From Lineus longissimus (Eukaryota; Nemertea; Pilidiophora; Heteronemertea; Lineidae), in contig NC_088325.1 of the NCBI RefSeq assembly GCF_910592395.1, positions 12,648,109 through 12,712,108 of the forward strand: DNA of 64,000 bases. Reading direction: 5' to 3'. Shown here piece after piece: positions 24,501 to 36,500 of this stretch. The stretch's first letter is position 1. Each line of letters opens with the position of its first letter. A program made the position numbers and the translations under genes. The notes under the pieces are model-generated. The model saw only the letters and a program-made list of their open reading frames with translations. It made no database searches and was not told where the DNA came from.

Positions 24501-27500
24501 GATCCTAGAGGACACCTACGCTGTCAAAGAGAGTCACCCTCTCTGTTGGTGTGCCGGGACCGACATGGAATGGAACCCGGACCACAGAGGTTTCCACAGC
24601 GCCTCTCCGACAGCCCAAATCTTTCCTCTTTTTCACCGATTCTTTGTCTCTTTTCAGATATTTGATGACCATGGTCCGTTTGCCCATTTCGCCTCGTTGA
24701 AGAATAAACCAGCTCATCTGGCAGTGTTTTTACATTACCTTATATCGAACAGTGATCCGTCTCCAATGGTAAGTCTAATGCAGCCAGTCGAGAGCAGGCG
24801 AGCAATCTTGGCTCTTTATTAGCTCGAGACAATATTTGGGCGAGCTGTGCTTTAGGAGGTTAAGGCGTCCGCCTTTTGATTGGAAGGTGGAAGGTTCAAG
24901 GCCAGTGGGGAGTTTGTTTCGATCCGGCCAGTTAGTTAGCCTCCAGCTAGTCCAATCAAGGGTCAAACTGCCTTCTCGCCAGGTGCCTAGCATTGGAGAC
25001 AGGAGTTGGGAAGTAAAGAGTTTCCCATAAGCCAGATCTTGCTGACCCTTTCAGTAGGGGTGACACTATATTAAACAAACTTTCCTATGTGTTCTCTTCA
25101 GTTCTTCCACCTTGTGACTGAGACGTACACCCAGGGAAACCTCAAAGAAATGAGAAAGTGGGCATATGAGATTCATTCGACATTCTTGGTCGAGAAAGCG
25201 GTAAGTTATTTAGAAGATAATTGTCACAAGAGGGCTTCATTTGACAGTAGAAATGGAAAGGGGTATGCTTCAGCTCTCTGTAAAACTCGGTAGAATTTTT
25301 GAAATCGGGCACATGTAGATCAACCACCATTCCTCAGCGCTTCGGCCACAGTCCCTAGTAATTCCGTCAGAGACCAACTGAGCCAAACAATGTCATATAT
25401 ACCTGTTACATCAGGAAAGTCTTTCCTATTCTTCCAGCCCCTAAAAGTGAGCATTGATGAAGACATCATTGCCAATATCGACCATGTCCTACAGTTCAAG
25501 TATGAGAAGGAGGACCAGCTGAAGGCAGTGTTCGTGACAGCACGGATCCGGGTTCACAATCAAGTCAATGAATTATTACAAGACTTCAGGTTGAAAAGGT
25601 CTTTAGGTAAGATTTAATTTCTCAACACCAGTGCCCTTTATTGACATAATCCGGATTGTAACTAGAGAATGGTTAGAGAGGTTGTTCTAAAACTTTCTTT
25701 GTGTCTTTGCAGGTCTTGGCAGTCTGTATGGTGACCATGACCTTCAAGATGACCTTGACCGGGCAGCTGAGCTGAAAATAGTGGATAAATACCTGACACC
25801 TCATTTAGAGAGGTTACTGTAAGTATGAATGAATAGATGAAATGAAATTTATATTACCGCAAAATTCAAAAGATTTGCTCTAATGCGATCTAAATCTATC
25901 CGATTCTCTTGCAGGGACAACGAAGATCACACAGATCGCAACATGGCCATGGCATTAGCAATAACGACATTTCTCAAACAAGTTGGCGTCCAACGCACGA
26001 CGTCCAACTCTCGATTTTTGGAACGGTGCTCTAGTTTTATTGAAAAGGATAAGAAAATGTTCAGATTTAAAGGAAGTCGAAAGGTGTGTATCATGGCAAT
26101 GTTCTATGCTTCTAAGGTCCTGCATTGAGCTTCTGAGTACCTTTTTTGGCTCTCGTATGTGCACACACAACCGATTTTTGATGGAATTTCGTGCTCAATA
26201 TCTTAAGTCCCTTGTTCATTGTACCTTACCTTTGGGTGGGTTTTTGCCGCGATGTCGGTTCATGATGTAAGATATGCACGGTGACGGTTCTGCTTTAGTG
26301 TTAAGTCCTGTTCCCTGAACACATTTCGACCAAATGACTGAACCATAGTTTCGGCTGACATCACCTAATGCATGGCTATATTTGGCTTTCGTATTTTTAG
26401 AGTTTTAGTACAAGAAAAGAGGTATAAAATGACGTGATGTTTTTGCACCTTTTTTCAAGTCTTTTGAACGTATTGTTTTGGTGAAAGCTGGAGCATATCC
26501 CAACAAACCCCAATGCAGAGTTCTGGACTGTCGCTTCTTGTTGTTAGCGACTTTTATCGCAATGACCTGTGACAAGTGATAAAATGATTGCTTGGGCATT
26601 AATGCAGCTTTAACCTGGAGTGGAGATGGGAAGTGTTCGGAATGGTGATGTGAATACTGACAGGTTTATGTCCTTTGGTAATGGTCTTGATCCCTGCTAT
26701 TCCGTGTCGATACTTGGAGAATATCCCCTTTTCCCTCCCTAAAATGTGTTTTATTCGATAGCAGAAATAAGAAGTTCTGTCTCAGCTCTCCATGCAGATT
26801 TGAATTTTCGAAATCAGACCAAAAGTAACCATTTTAGAGGCATATTTTGCAAGTTAGGGCAATTTTCACACGAAGAAGTGTTTCGATTTTTTGCTCTCAG
26901 CACTTGTCACATGCTGCATACTGCATTGGTTGTAAAGAGCTTGCTGGCTATTGTCTATTAAAGTGGCAACTGTAATCTAGCTTTCATCAAAATTCCCCGA
27001 CTACACTACCTTTTGCTGTGTGTATGATGGATCCCTGACCAAGCATTGAACAGAGTCTCCAGATCTAACAATACCACACAAGAAAAAGACATGGCCTTAT
27101 AACAACCTAGATTTCATTTAGACATGTTAGATCTAACATATCTGCGCCCGGCATGTTCGTATCCCTCGAATACAGAGTTTGCACGTCGTTTACGACTCCG
27201 ACTCTGACTTGGACTTTGAGAGTGAGTTACAGTCTTCTATGACATCTTTGAAATAAACTGATCTGATGAACATTTTCACATTGTTAAACTACTGGTGCCT
27301 GCACAATGATATTTTTGATTCTGGATCAAACTTGTGCATAAGGCGGAAATAATGAAGTCATATTCCAAGTCGTGGTGATGGTCGATGACTTTGTTACATC
27401 CGGAGTTGAATATCAAAATGAAAATGATGGTCAATTAGATTGAATCAAATATGTCACGAGATACTGTCATTCAACCTCAAAGATTGAGTCAGATTGGGAG

Positions 27501-30500
27501 TCGGACGGGTGAGGAAACCAGTAATATCCATCATTTCGCAAAGGGCATTTTGATTGACAATGTGCTGGGGCCAATCTGAACCAATCCTACAGATAGATAG
27601 GACCTTTAACGCTAACAGACTTCCTTGTGTCACATGTGTTTTGCGCTGTTTACTTTTCATAGTTGGAAATCTCGAGTGACGTTTTTTTCCGCTGTCTCTC
27701 ACATTAGACGATGGCGTCTGTACCTTTTCGACTTAGTTTTGTCACCAACCATCCTTTGGCTCATTTCTGAATTAGTGTATTTTCGAAATGATGCAAAGGC
27801 CTTCTGCTGGAGAATGTCATCTAGAGGATGCAGATCATTTGTGACCCAACACAGCAAAACCAGGCGAATGTCGCTTTGAACTTGGCAGGTTGAGGCCAAC
27901 TTTTGCAAAATCTGAGTACATCAATTTCCTGTTTTCTTCTGGTGTCATTAAGGCTCATCTGCTGTGCGAAATACGTCAGGTTAGCTGTGACGGGTCACAT
28001 TTACCATGTTTAGACAGGATGTTAGAAATGGTGTACCCCCATTTCGCCTACACCCATTTCGCCTATTCACCTTTTCGCCTACACCCATCTCGCCTATTCA
28101 CAATTTTACCTACAAATGAGGTATGAATGACCTCGTTGCAAAAATGACAAAATTTGAGTAAAGCACCAAGAAATCTTGATTGTAGGCGAAATGGTGAATA
28201 GGCGAAAATGGGTGTAGGCGAAATGGGTAATAGGCGAAATGGGTGTAGGCGAAATGGTGATTAGGCGAAATGGGCACATTTGTAGGCGAAATGGGCACAT
28301 TTGTAGGCGAAATGGTGAATAGGCGGCGAAATGGATGTAGGCGAAATGGGGATGAACCTTAGAAATAACCAAAAGCTGACACTGAAGAGGTGGAATAATT
28401 TGGTGGTTGATGGTATCTGCTGGCTTCAGTGGTTGGGACTTTGACATCTATTCTTCCATCATATCATTGACTTTGTATATATCAGACTGTTGTATCAAGC
28501 ACCAAAAGACAAGGACGTCTCATAATTTTCCATGTGACATTTTCTAGTTGTATTAAATGGCTGTCTTGTTTGCCTTTTCAGATTCACTATATAAAAGGCC
28601 ACAGTCTACAGGCCCAGCATTACCATATCACGACGTATTGTAATTACTGTTCAGGTGTCTTATGGGGCGTGGGAAACCAAGGTTACCAATGTGGTAGTAA
28701 GTATATATCATATCATTACCGACGTCGTAAGCCTATTGGATTTTTGCAGAGGTATGGAGTCCACTATAGGCTACTGTCCACTTAAGTGGGATCTTTTATT
28801 TGCCCTGGCACAGACACTCAGGTGCAAGGGACCACGGCTTTAAGTCTCATTCGACAGACTCGGGAAAATATTTTAGACTGTGTACATGCACCTATTGTGA
28901 AGAGCGAGGAATTTTAGTTCCTTGAAAGCCACGCTAGTCCATCCAGAAATACGATCCGGGGTTCTCCCCAGGAACGAACCCTGGCCCTATTGTGTGATAG
29001 CCATCAGCGTTAACCACTAGGCTATGAGGCCCCTCAAAGGATATGCGTTTCAAGGTTCTAGTATATTGTCCCACATTTTCAATAGTGGTAACCCACCCTC
29101 GTCCTCAATTCCAGACTGTGATCAGAACTACCACAAATTGTGCGTTGAGAAGCTCCAACAACAACCAGATGAACTATGCTCTGGTGCTGGTGTGAAGAAG
29201 AAGGACAAGAAACAACGCCAGTCGATGTTAGATCGGATTATACCGCGGAAACCTAGTGCCAACAACCCTGCTGCAAGTAAGTGGTCGAGAAATCTTTTAT
29301 TTTGAAATTCTAATCGATGTTGTACATGTAGCTGCACATCAGGTTGATTATACAGAGTACTGGCCACAGTGTATTCATCTATGTTTCCAATGTGTGTTCA
29401 GAGGGTTGAAAGTCTCATTTCACTTGCCTGTCAATTTCAAAAGATTTCACTGAGCCTGTTGTGGCCATAACCGTGTATTCAGGGTATTAAATGAGGGTGG
29501 CTGAGGTTAAATGTGGGTGTTTGAGGTAAAATGAGAGTACCTGAGGTTAAATGAGGTTAAATGAGTTTAACCAAGCTTTCGAACAGTGGGCTCCAAGATA
29601 TGTGTGAAATATAGCACTTTTTCTGTCAATTAATATCTGTATTCATCACATATTTCATCTGTCTCATCGACATAACTTTGTGTCATAACTTCTCTTTGCC
29701 TGCCTTGGCAAGCTTTGTGATTCTGTTGAGCATTGTTTGTTGGAGGAGGGTTTTTGTAACCAGTTCCTAAATTTCTCTGTACATTATAAATATGCTTGGG
29801 AAGGCTGTTAGGGCTGCTTGGCCTTGGGTTCATTCGTTTCTGTTCATTGCACCCCTTTGCCCCTTCAAACTAACGGTGTTTAATTTTGCATGCACCTCAG
29901 GAAACGATTCCATCCATCAACATGGTAAAATCATTTGGCTATTTCTTGGAATTTTACTTCTTAGTCTGTCTGGGGGTTTGTTCAACTTATCTGCTCAAAG
30001 CTCAGGGTAAAGCAATCTGAGTTGCTTAACTTTATTGTTTGGGTGTAAGGCAGGGAGGCATTTTCAGACCATACCTTTGCACTAACTAGAAACAGTGCAA
30101 TTCCCAATTCATTGTTACCTTTATAGCTGTGTTATGTAAACCTACATTAAGCTTTTAGGCAAAAGAAAGCATGACACATGGTAAACTGATGACTTCTATT
30201 TTGGAATTGTGTTTGTAATTGTGATTTATAACAAAACTTTGTTTTCAAACTTCCTGAATTCTTGGCTGTGTTATGTAAACCTACATTAAGATTTGGGGCA
30301 AAAGAAAGCATGACATATGGTATACTGATGACTTCTATTTTGGAATTTGTGTTTGTAATTGTGATTTATAACAAAACTTTGTTTTCAAACTTCTTAAATT
30401 CTTGGTTTATTTCCCTAAAATGAGAGAGAGTTGAGAGGGTTGGGGGTGGGGGGACTCAAACTAGGGATGTTTGAAGTGGCAGATAAGTTTAACGCCCTTA

Positions 30501-33500
30501 GACAAGAAAACATGTGGCTTTACCTTAGCATGCTTATCATTGGCGCTTTGCCACCAGACGCAATTTCTTCATCTTTACGTTATTTACTGACTTGGTGAGC
30601 TATACTTGCAGTAAAGTCAACTTATCAAGCAAACATCAGGACAGTGAATGACATTTGTTAAGAAAACATTTAAGCTTAGCCATTGTGCATTCGTTTGTGT
30701 AGACATCACCTAATTAACACTCCGCCACTCACTGAGATCAGCCCGCTGGGAGGGACCTTACTTTGATTTCTGCTCTGCTGACAATTCCTAATCGTGTTCC
30801 TAGTCAAAAGTATGATTGTCCTAACCAGTTAACCTCCTTATAATCATGACCAAGAAGTTGTCAATCATCTGCAATTAGATAAATCGCTCTAAAGCATATT
30901 TCTCAAAATTTGTGTACCGGTAATGTCTATTGTAATATTCTCAGATTAGTTTTAATTTGTGTCTAAGAGCTCCATTTTACAAACTTGATGAAACTCTTTG
31001 TCTTGAGCATAGGGTAGCAGCAAAACTCCGGCCACCGCAATGTGGCATATTGTTAAAATCCTCAATAACTTAGTTAGCCTGTCTTCCTACAGTCTTTGTA
31101 ATTTCTATATCAGAGAGGTTTAGAAGCTTCCAGACTTGAAAGTCTTACTTAAAATCCGAATAGGAGATCACCAGCTTTGATAACCAGGTGGAAGAGTGAA
31201 AAACCTGAAAGTTTATATCCCAGCATGGGTAACACATACATGTATTGTGTGATACACCCTTCTTCGTTTGAAAGGCAAAATGGTGGTTGCTGGACTTACT
31301 TGGATTCTGGGTGACTTCATAGTTGGTGTTAGTGTTAATTTTGTAAAAGTGTTAGGGCTTTTATGCAGCAACAAGACAATATTTCTGAATGACGCTGCGA
31401 TCAACACAAACTTAAGGTGTAAAGCTAAGGGTATACAACCTTGTTTGTGGAAACGATGCATCCAGGGCTGCTGAAAAACTATAGCACTTTCCCAAAGTTA
31501 ACACTAACACCAACTTTGAAGTCACCCATTGTTTCTAAACCTCTCTCTTGCTTGTTGTTCATTTGGTGTTTAGTTTCTTTGCACCTCGCATGTTTAGTGT
31601 TGCGTGTTTCTAACCTTTTCACATTCGCCTTCTCTCCCTGTCCACATCGTTCGTTCGTTCGTCCGCACGTTGTTTATAACAGTCCCTCCATCGTACACAG
31701 TAAAAGACGCGTTGAAGATCCACGAGGGTCGTGACTCGGACGGCGGGATGATGAGCCCGACGACGCTTTCCCAAGTTGGGATGTTTCACCACGTGCAGCC
31801 GGTGCAGGAGGATGACGATGAGGTTGAAGGTAAGAAAAAAAATTTTGTAAAATTTTTGAAATTTTGCAAAAAAACTCATTTACCATGTAAATTGAGAGTG
31901 ATAAGTGAGAAATGGTCCAATGACCAGTTTGAATGATTTTCTTTCAGGTGAAGCAAAGTCCTCGGGTCCCACACGCGTCAACAAGTTGGTGGAGCGATAT
32001 CAGACGTTGGGACACGGTGGAGATGAGAAGGCTGGGTCAAAGTCACCGAGGAGTGAGAGTCCAAACTCGGAAGATGAGAAGAAAGATCGTGTGTCAGTCG
32101 GGCGGTCAGAAAGTTTGAAGGGACGGGTATGTTCCAGTCAGATCTGAATAAGGCGTTTTTGCCTCTCAAAATAAATGATTATGATGAAACACTCACTTGT
32201 GACAAAGTCTGATGAAACCAAAAGTTAGTTTCCCGTTGCTGTGGCCCCGGTGTTTGAGCTCTGTCCTGGGGAGAGAAAATGGCCACCTTTGGCTGCTCTG
32301 TACATTGATGCATAGGGCCAATGCATTGGGAAAACTACTTTTGAAAAATAGGTTGCCCCTTGAAACCTCCGATTGATTTCTGTGGAGACCTGGGTGATAA
32401 TAAGGTATCCCAAAAGTGCTTTGAACCAGGAAACATGGAAAAGTGCGAATATTATAATGCAATGTTATAACTTTCCATGTTGTGCCGATCAATGGTAAAC
32501 GACCCTAAAAACCTGAGTGAACAGTCTGCACAGCTTGGCTGCGTTGAATTTCAACACGGTTGTTTTCATCTGTCAAATGATAGGCATCTGTTTTCCGTAG
32601 ACTTGAACAGTGTGTATATTAGACTCCAAACTCGATCAATAACATGCCTTTTATGCATAAAAGCAATGCGAAGCCATGAAATGGACGTGTAGATGGAGTT
32701 ATGGAGATATTCTCATGTCAGATCAACGTTATGTTTGTAGATGTGTAAGTAAAAGCTTGCAGTGCATATCGCTGTGTTTTTAATTGGGGGAGATTATGCA
32801 TCTGATGGTATCATTTGCATTTGGGTTTTTTGTCCAAAAGTAGTTGATTCAAAACATCGGTCTTGGAAATTAGGCCCAACAAATACTGGATATTTTTACT
32901 TCATTTGTGCAAAATTCATGTCGGGATTTTTTGTTTTTCAGAAGGAAGAAAAACAGTTGTCAGTGCGACGATCGAAAAGTGATGTTGCATCGGATGACAG
33001 TTCGGTTATGAAAGCTCTTAACCAATCGGAGGCAAGCTCATCAAGTTCAAGTTTATCGGCAAAGTAAGTTTTTCTTCAGCGGCTTTACCAATCTGAAAAC
33101 ATTCCTCAGATCAAACAAATTGAAGATTTCACTAGACGAATGAAGTGCAGCCTCAGAGCGAAGTGGGAGTCGTAATGGTGCACTACCTCTGTATTCATTC
33201 GTTTTTTCAACTATTTCAGAAGCGAAAGTCCAAGCAACTCTCGTGAAGTCCTCCCACCTCTCAGTGTGTCACATGAGGACGACTCTGACTTCGAAGTGGA
33301 GGACGAGTTGCCTCAACTCGATGCCATTCTGTCCACGCACGTCTTGAAGAAGTTAAAGCCCAAGGAGAAGAAACGTCAGGAAGTTATTAATGGTACGTTG
33401 TGACTGATTCTAACTGACCAATTTTTACAGATTTCACGAATGATATGATTTAATCGCAGAATTAAAGTCACAAAAATGATCTCTATTTTTAACATATTTT

Positions 33501-36500
33501 TCATTTCCATTTCAGAATTATTCTACACAGAAAGGTCTCATGTACGGAACTTAAAAGTTCTCGACCGATTATTCTTCCGCCCATGGCACAACGAGCCGAG
33601 CTTGCCACGTGATCTAGTCAAACTGTTATTCCCAAACCTAGACGAATTAATAGAGTTACATAGTAAGTATAAATCCACTTTAAACCTTTCTCTACAGATG
33701 ATGTGTATTTCACCTCATGCACATGACCCAATGACGTGCGTTTGTAAAAAATGCCGAATTATAACTTGATGTTTGAATTGTCTTTCAGAAAGTATGAACG
33801 ATTCCATGAAAAAAGATGCTCCGGGACCTGGCGCCACCTATGGAGATGTTGGTGATATTCTCCTCAATGGGGTAAGCATGTTCACCGGTGAAATTGCAAA
33901 AGTGCCTGTCGTTAAAAGTGAATCCTTTTGAGATGATGGGCCAAATTCATAAAGGGCATTTAGCTTAAAACAGCGTTTAACTACTGAATAGACAGATTTA
34001 GGTCCATCATGTAAATCTTCACAGAATATGAATAGGCCCTGAAACTAATTAGGGAGAAGTTACACACGTCTAACCATTAAACGCCCTTTATGAATTTGGG
34101 CCGATGTGTTCTGAGCTCACCAGGTAAATTGTGTTCTTTACTTTTCCAGTTGCAAGGAGCGAATGGAGAAAAGCTATGTCGAGCCAGTGCCACCTTCTGC
34201 CAAAACCAGTCTTTCAGTCTTGAAATGTTAAAAAGTAGACGATTAAAGGACCAAAAGTTAGCTGAATTTTTGCGGGTAAGTCGAGAGTTTTTTTGTGATT
34301 TCATTCAATAGCATTCCGCGAAGATGAGGTCACTGCAGCTGCTGCCCTCTATTTCCCCATCGCCGAATTACAGGCAATGTCGGACAAACATGCGGTTTCG
34401 TAATGGATTCAGGCTTTCTAACTAGGGCAGTTAGATTCAATCTGGCACATGTCCGAGTGTTGGAAATACTACATAATTGTTCTGAATATTTCTCTCTCTG
34501 ACTCTATGGTATCATTCATGCTAAAAACATGCAGGGTCAAAGATAATTGACTTTGAAATAAGCTCAAATGCGTAGAAATAAGTGTCGATGTCCGACTGTC
34601 ACGTGACTAAAACGTCATCAATATCTTATACAAATGACCTTGTGAGCTATAAATAGTAACTTCGCGGAATGCTATTTCGTTCGATCATTACCGGCGTTAT
34701 AACATGTGTCGTGTTGCTCTTGTTGATTTTGAATATCCTCTCCTTGCAGGAAGCGGAATCAAGAAAAGATTTGTGTCGACGGTTAAAGTTGGCGGACCTC
34801 ATACCCGCACAGTTTCAGAGATTAACAAAATATAAGTTACTCCTAGAGAACTTACTCAAATATACTCAGGGTAGGTATCAGCACAAAAAGATCTCGACTT
34901 GAGCTGAGCATTGAGTTGGCCACTACTACATTTCGAGCCTCGTGCCGAGGTTCAAGGCTAGTGCCACTCAGTACTTTCCGCAGCAGTTTAACCTCTTGAG
35001 GAAAACATTTTGAGATGCGAGTCTGTGTGAGGATAGCTCAGATGTGCGTGAACGTCTGGAACTTGAAAAGTTGAATATTGTCGATTGACGATACTGTTTT
35101 TGTTGCAGCGAATACAGAGGAATACAACAAGCTCGTAGAAGCTGTCCATTGTAGCAAGAATGTTCTAAACACTGTTAATAAAGCTGTGATGGACGCGGAA
35201 AATAAACACAAAGTCATCGAGATACAGAAGCGGATGGATCGGCGACCTATTGACAACAGTAGTGATCCAAATGTAGCGAAGATTAAAGTAAGTAGTTTGC
35301 AATTTTAAAGCTGGGGCGGTATTCAGAGACTTGAATGAAAATTTCTAAATTTACCGGCTATTGGCAGCAAATCTTAAAAAGAACTCAGAATAAATCATCA
35401 TTTTGTGACAATTCTTTCTTTCTTCTTTCAGAATCTTGACCTACGAACGCACAGTATGATATACGACGGCTTCCTCACGTGGAAGATAGGCAAAAATAAA
35501 CAAATAGACTTGCACGTTGTGTTATGTGAGGATATTCTAGTACTACTGCAACGCCAGGACGAGAAGCTTGTGCTAAAGTGCCAAAGTACCACAGTTGTGG
35601 CGGGGAAGGAGGATACGAAATTTACGCATAGTCCTGTGATATGGTTGACCAATCTGCTGACGAGAAATGTCGCGACGGGTGAGTGTTCTTGTGGCTCCTC
35701 TTCACAGCAGAACTTCTCTATTAAGGACATCCTTTGGAGTGAGCAATTCTCTGCTGTCCGTAATAGAGAGATCTGTTGTGATTGATCTTGATGGTGTATC
35801 ACAGGTAAACCGTATTTCGAATAATTCAAAATGCGATCCTCTTTCTCTTTGAAGACAATAAACCTTTCTCGGAAATAGTGGTGCAACAGTGAAGCTCTAC
35901 AAGCTCTACAAGACCTACATCATACTCATTTATTTTCAACGTTCTTCACTTACAGACCCACGAGCATTCTTTCTGGTCAGTACCTCACAAGCTGGTCCAC
36001 AAATTTACGAACTGGTCGCACCAACAAAAGACGAAAGAAAAAAGTAAGTTCTTGTCTGTTACCACCTTGATCACAATTTCAGATTGGCAAAGATTATGTA
36101 TTTCTGAAATTTGATAGTTGCACATTTTGGGCCCTGACTTCCACACAATATGGTTGGACACTTCAAACGTGTTCCTCACATATTAATTTTTTTGTGAGTC
36201 ATTTAAATAAATGCCTCAAAAATAAGTGAACTATGCAAAACGGCTCATTTTTCACTTGGCATAGACAAAGAGATGTTTTACTTGGGAGGTACTGGGACAC
36301 TCATCTCTCCTCTAAGGCCGAAGTTACATAGACCTCATTCGTTCATTTACCACGAGTCACTTTCCGGGTTTTTCTTTCATTCGTCGGTGAATGCACGCCA
36401 CAAGGCCGTGCTTTTACAGGGGAACGAAAGCAAAAGGGGAAAATGAGTCCTGGGAAATGAACGAGTGAGGTCTATGTAACTTCGGCCTAATGCCTACTCC

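Larger units (their letters stand above)
26084..28581 (+). other. Intron between RH and C1 exons
   Basis: This is 2.5 kb. It contains the 46-nt candidate alternative exon at 27176-27221 and the paired GGCGAAATGG arrays at 28035-28351. I found no second exon that would restore the frame after the 46-nt one. Confidence 0.7.
29277..31682 (+). other. Intron with a tandem duplication and a MITE
   Basis: This 2.4-kb intron contains a 139-bp tandem duplication (30127-30405) and an inverted-repeat element (31308-31528). It also has several TGAGGTTAAATG-type short repeats near 29490-29570. Confidence 0.75.

Noticed and set aside
28035-28351. CRISPR-like array
   Set aside because: Units are short, without unique spacers, and occur in both orientations in an animal intron; it is a minisatellite.
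35428-35886. 152-codon minus-strand frame
   Set aside because: It is the shadow of the PH-domain exon on the other strand.
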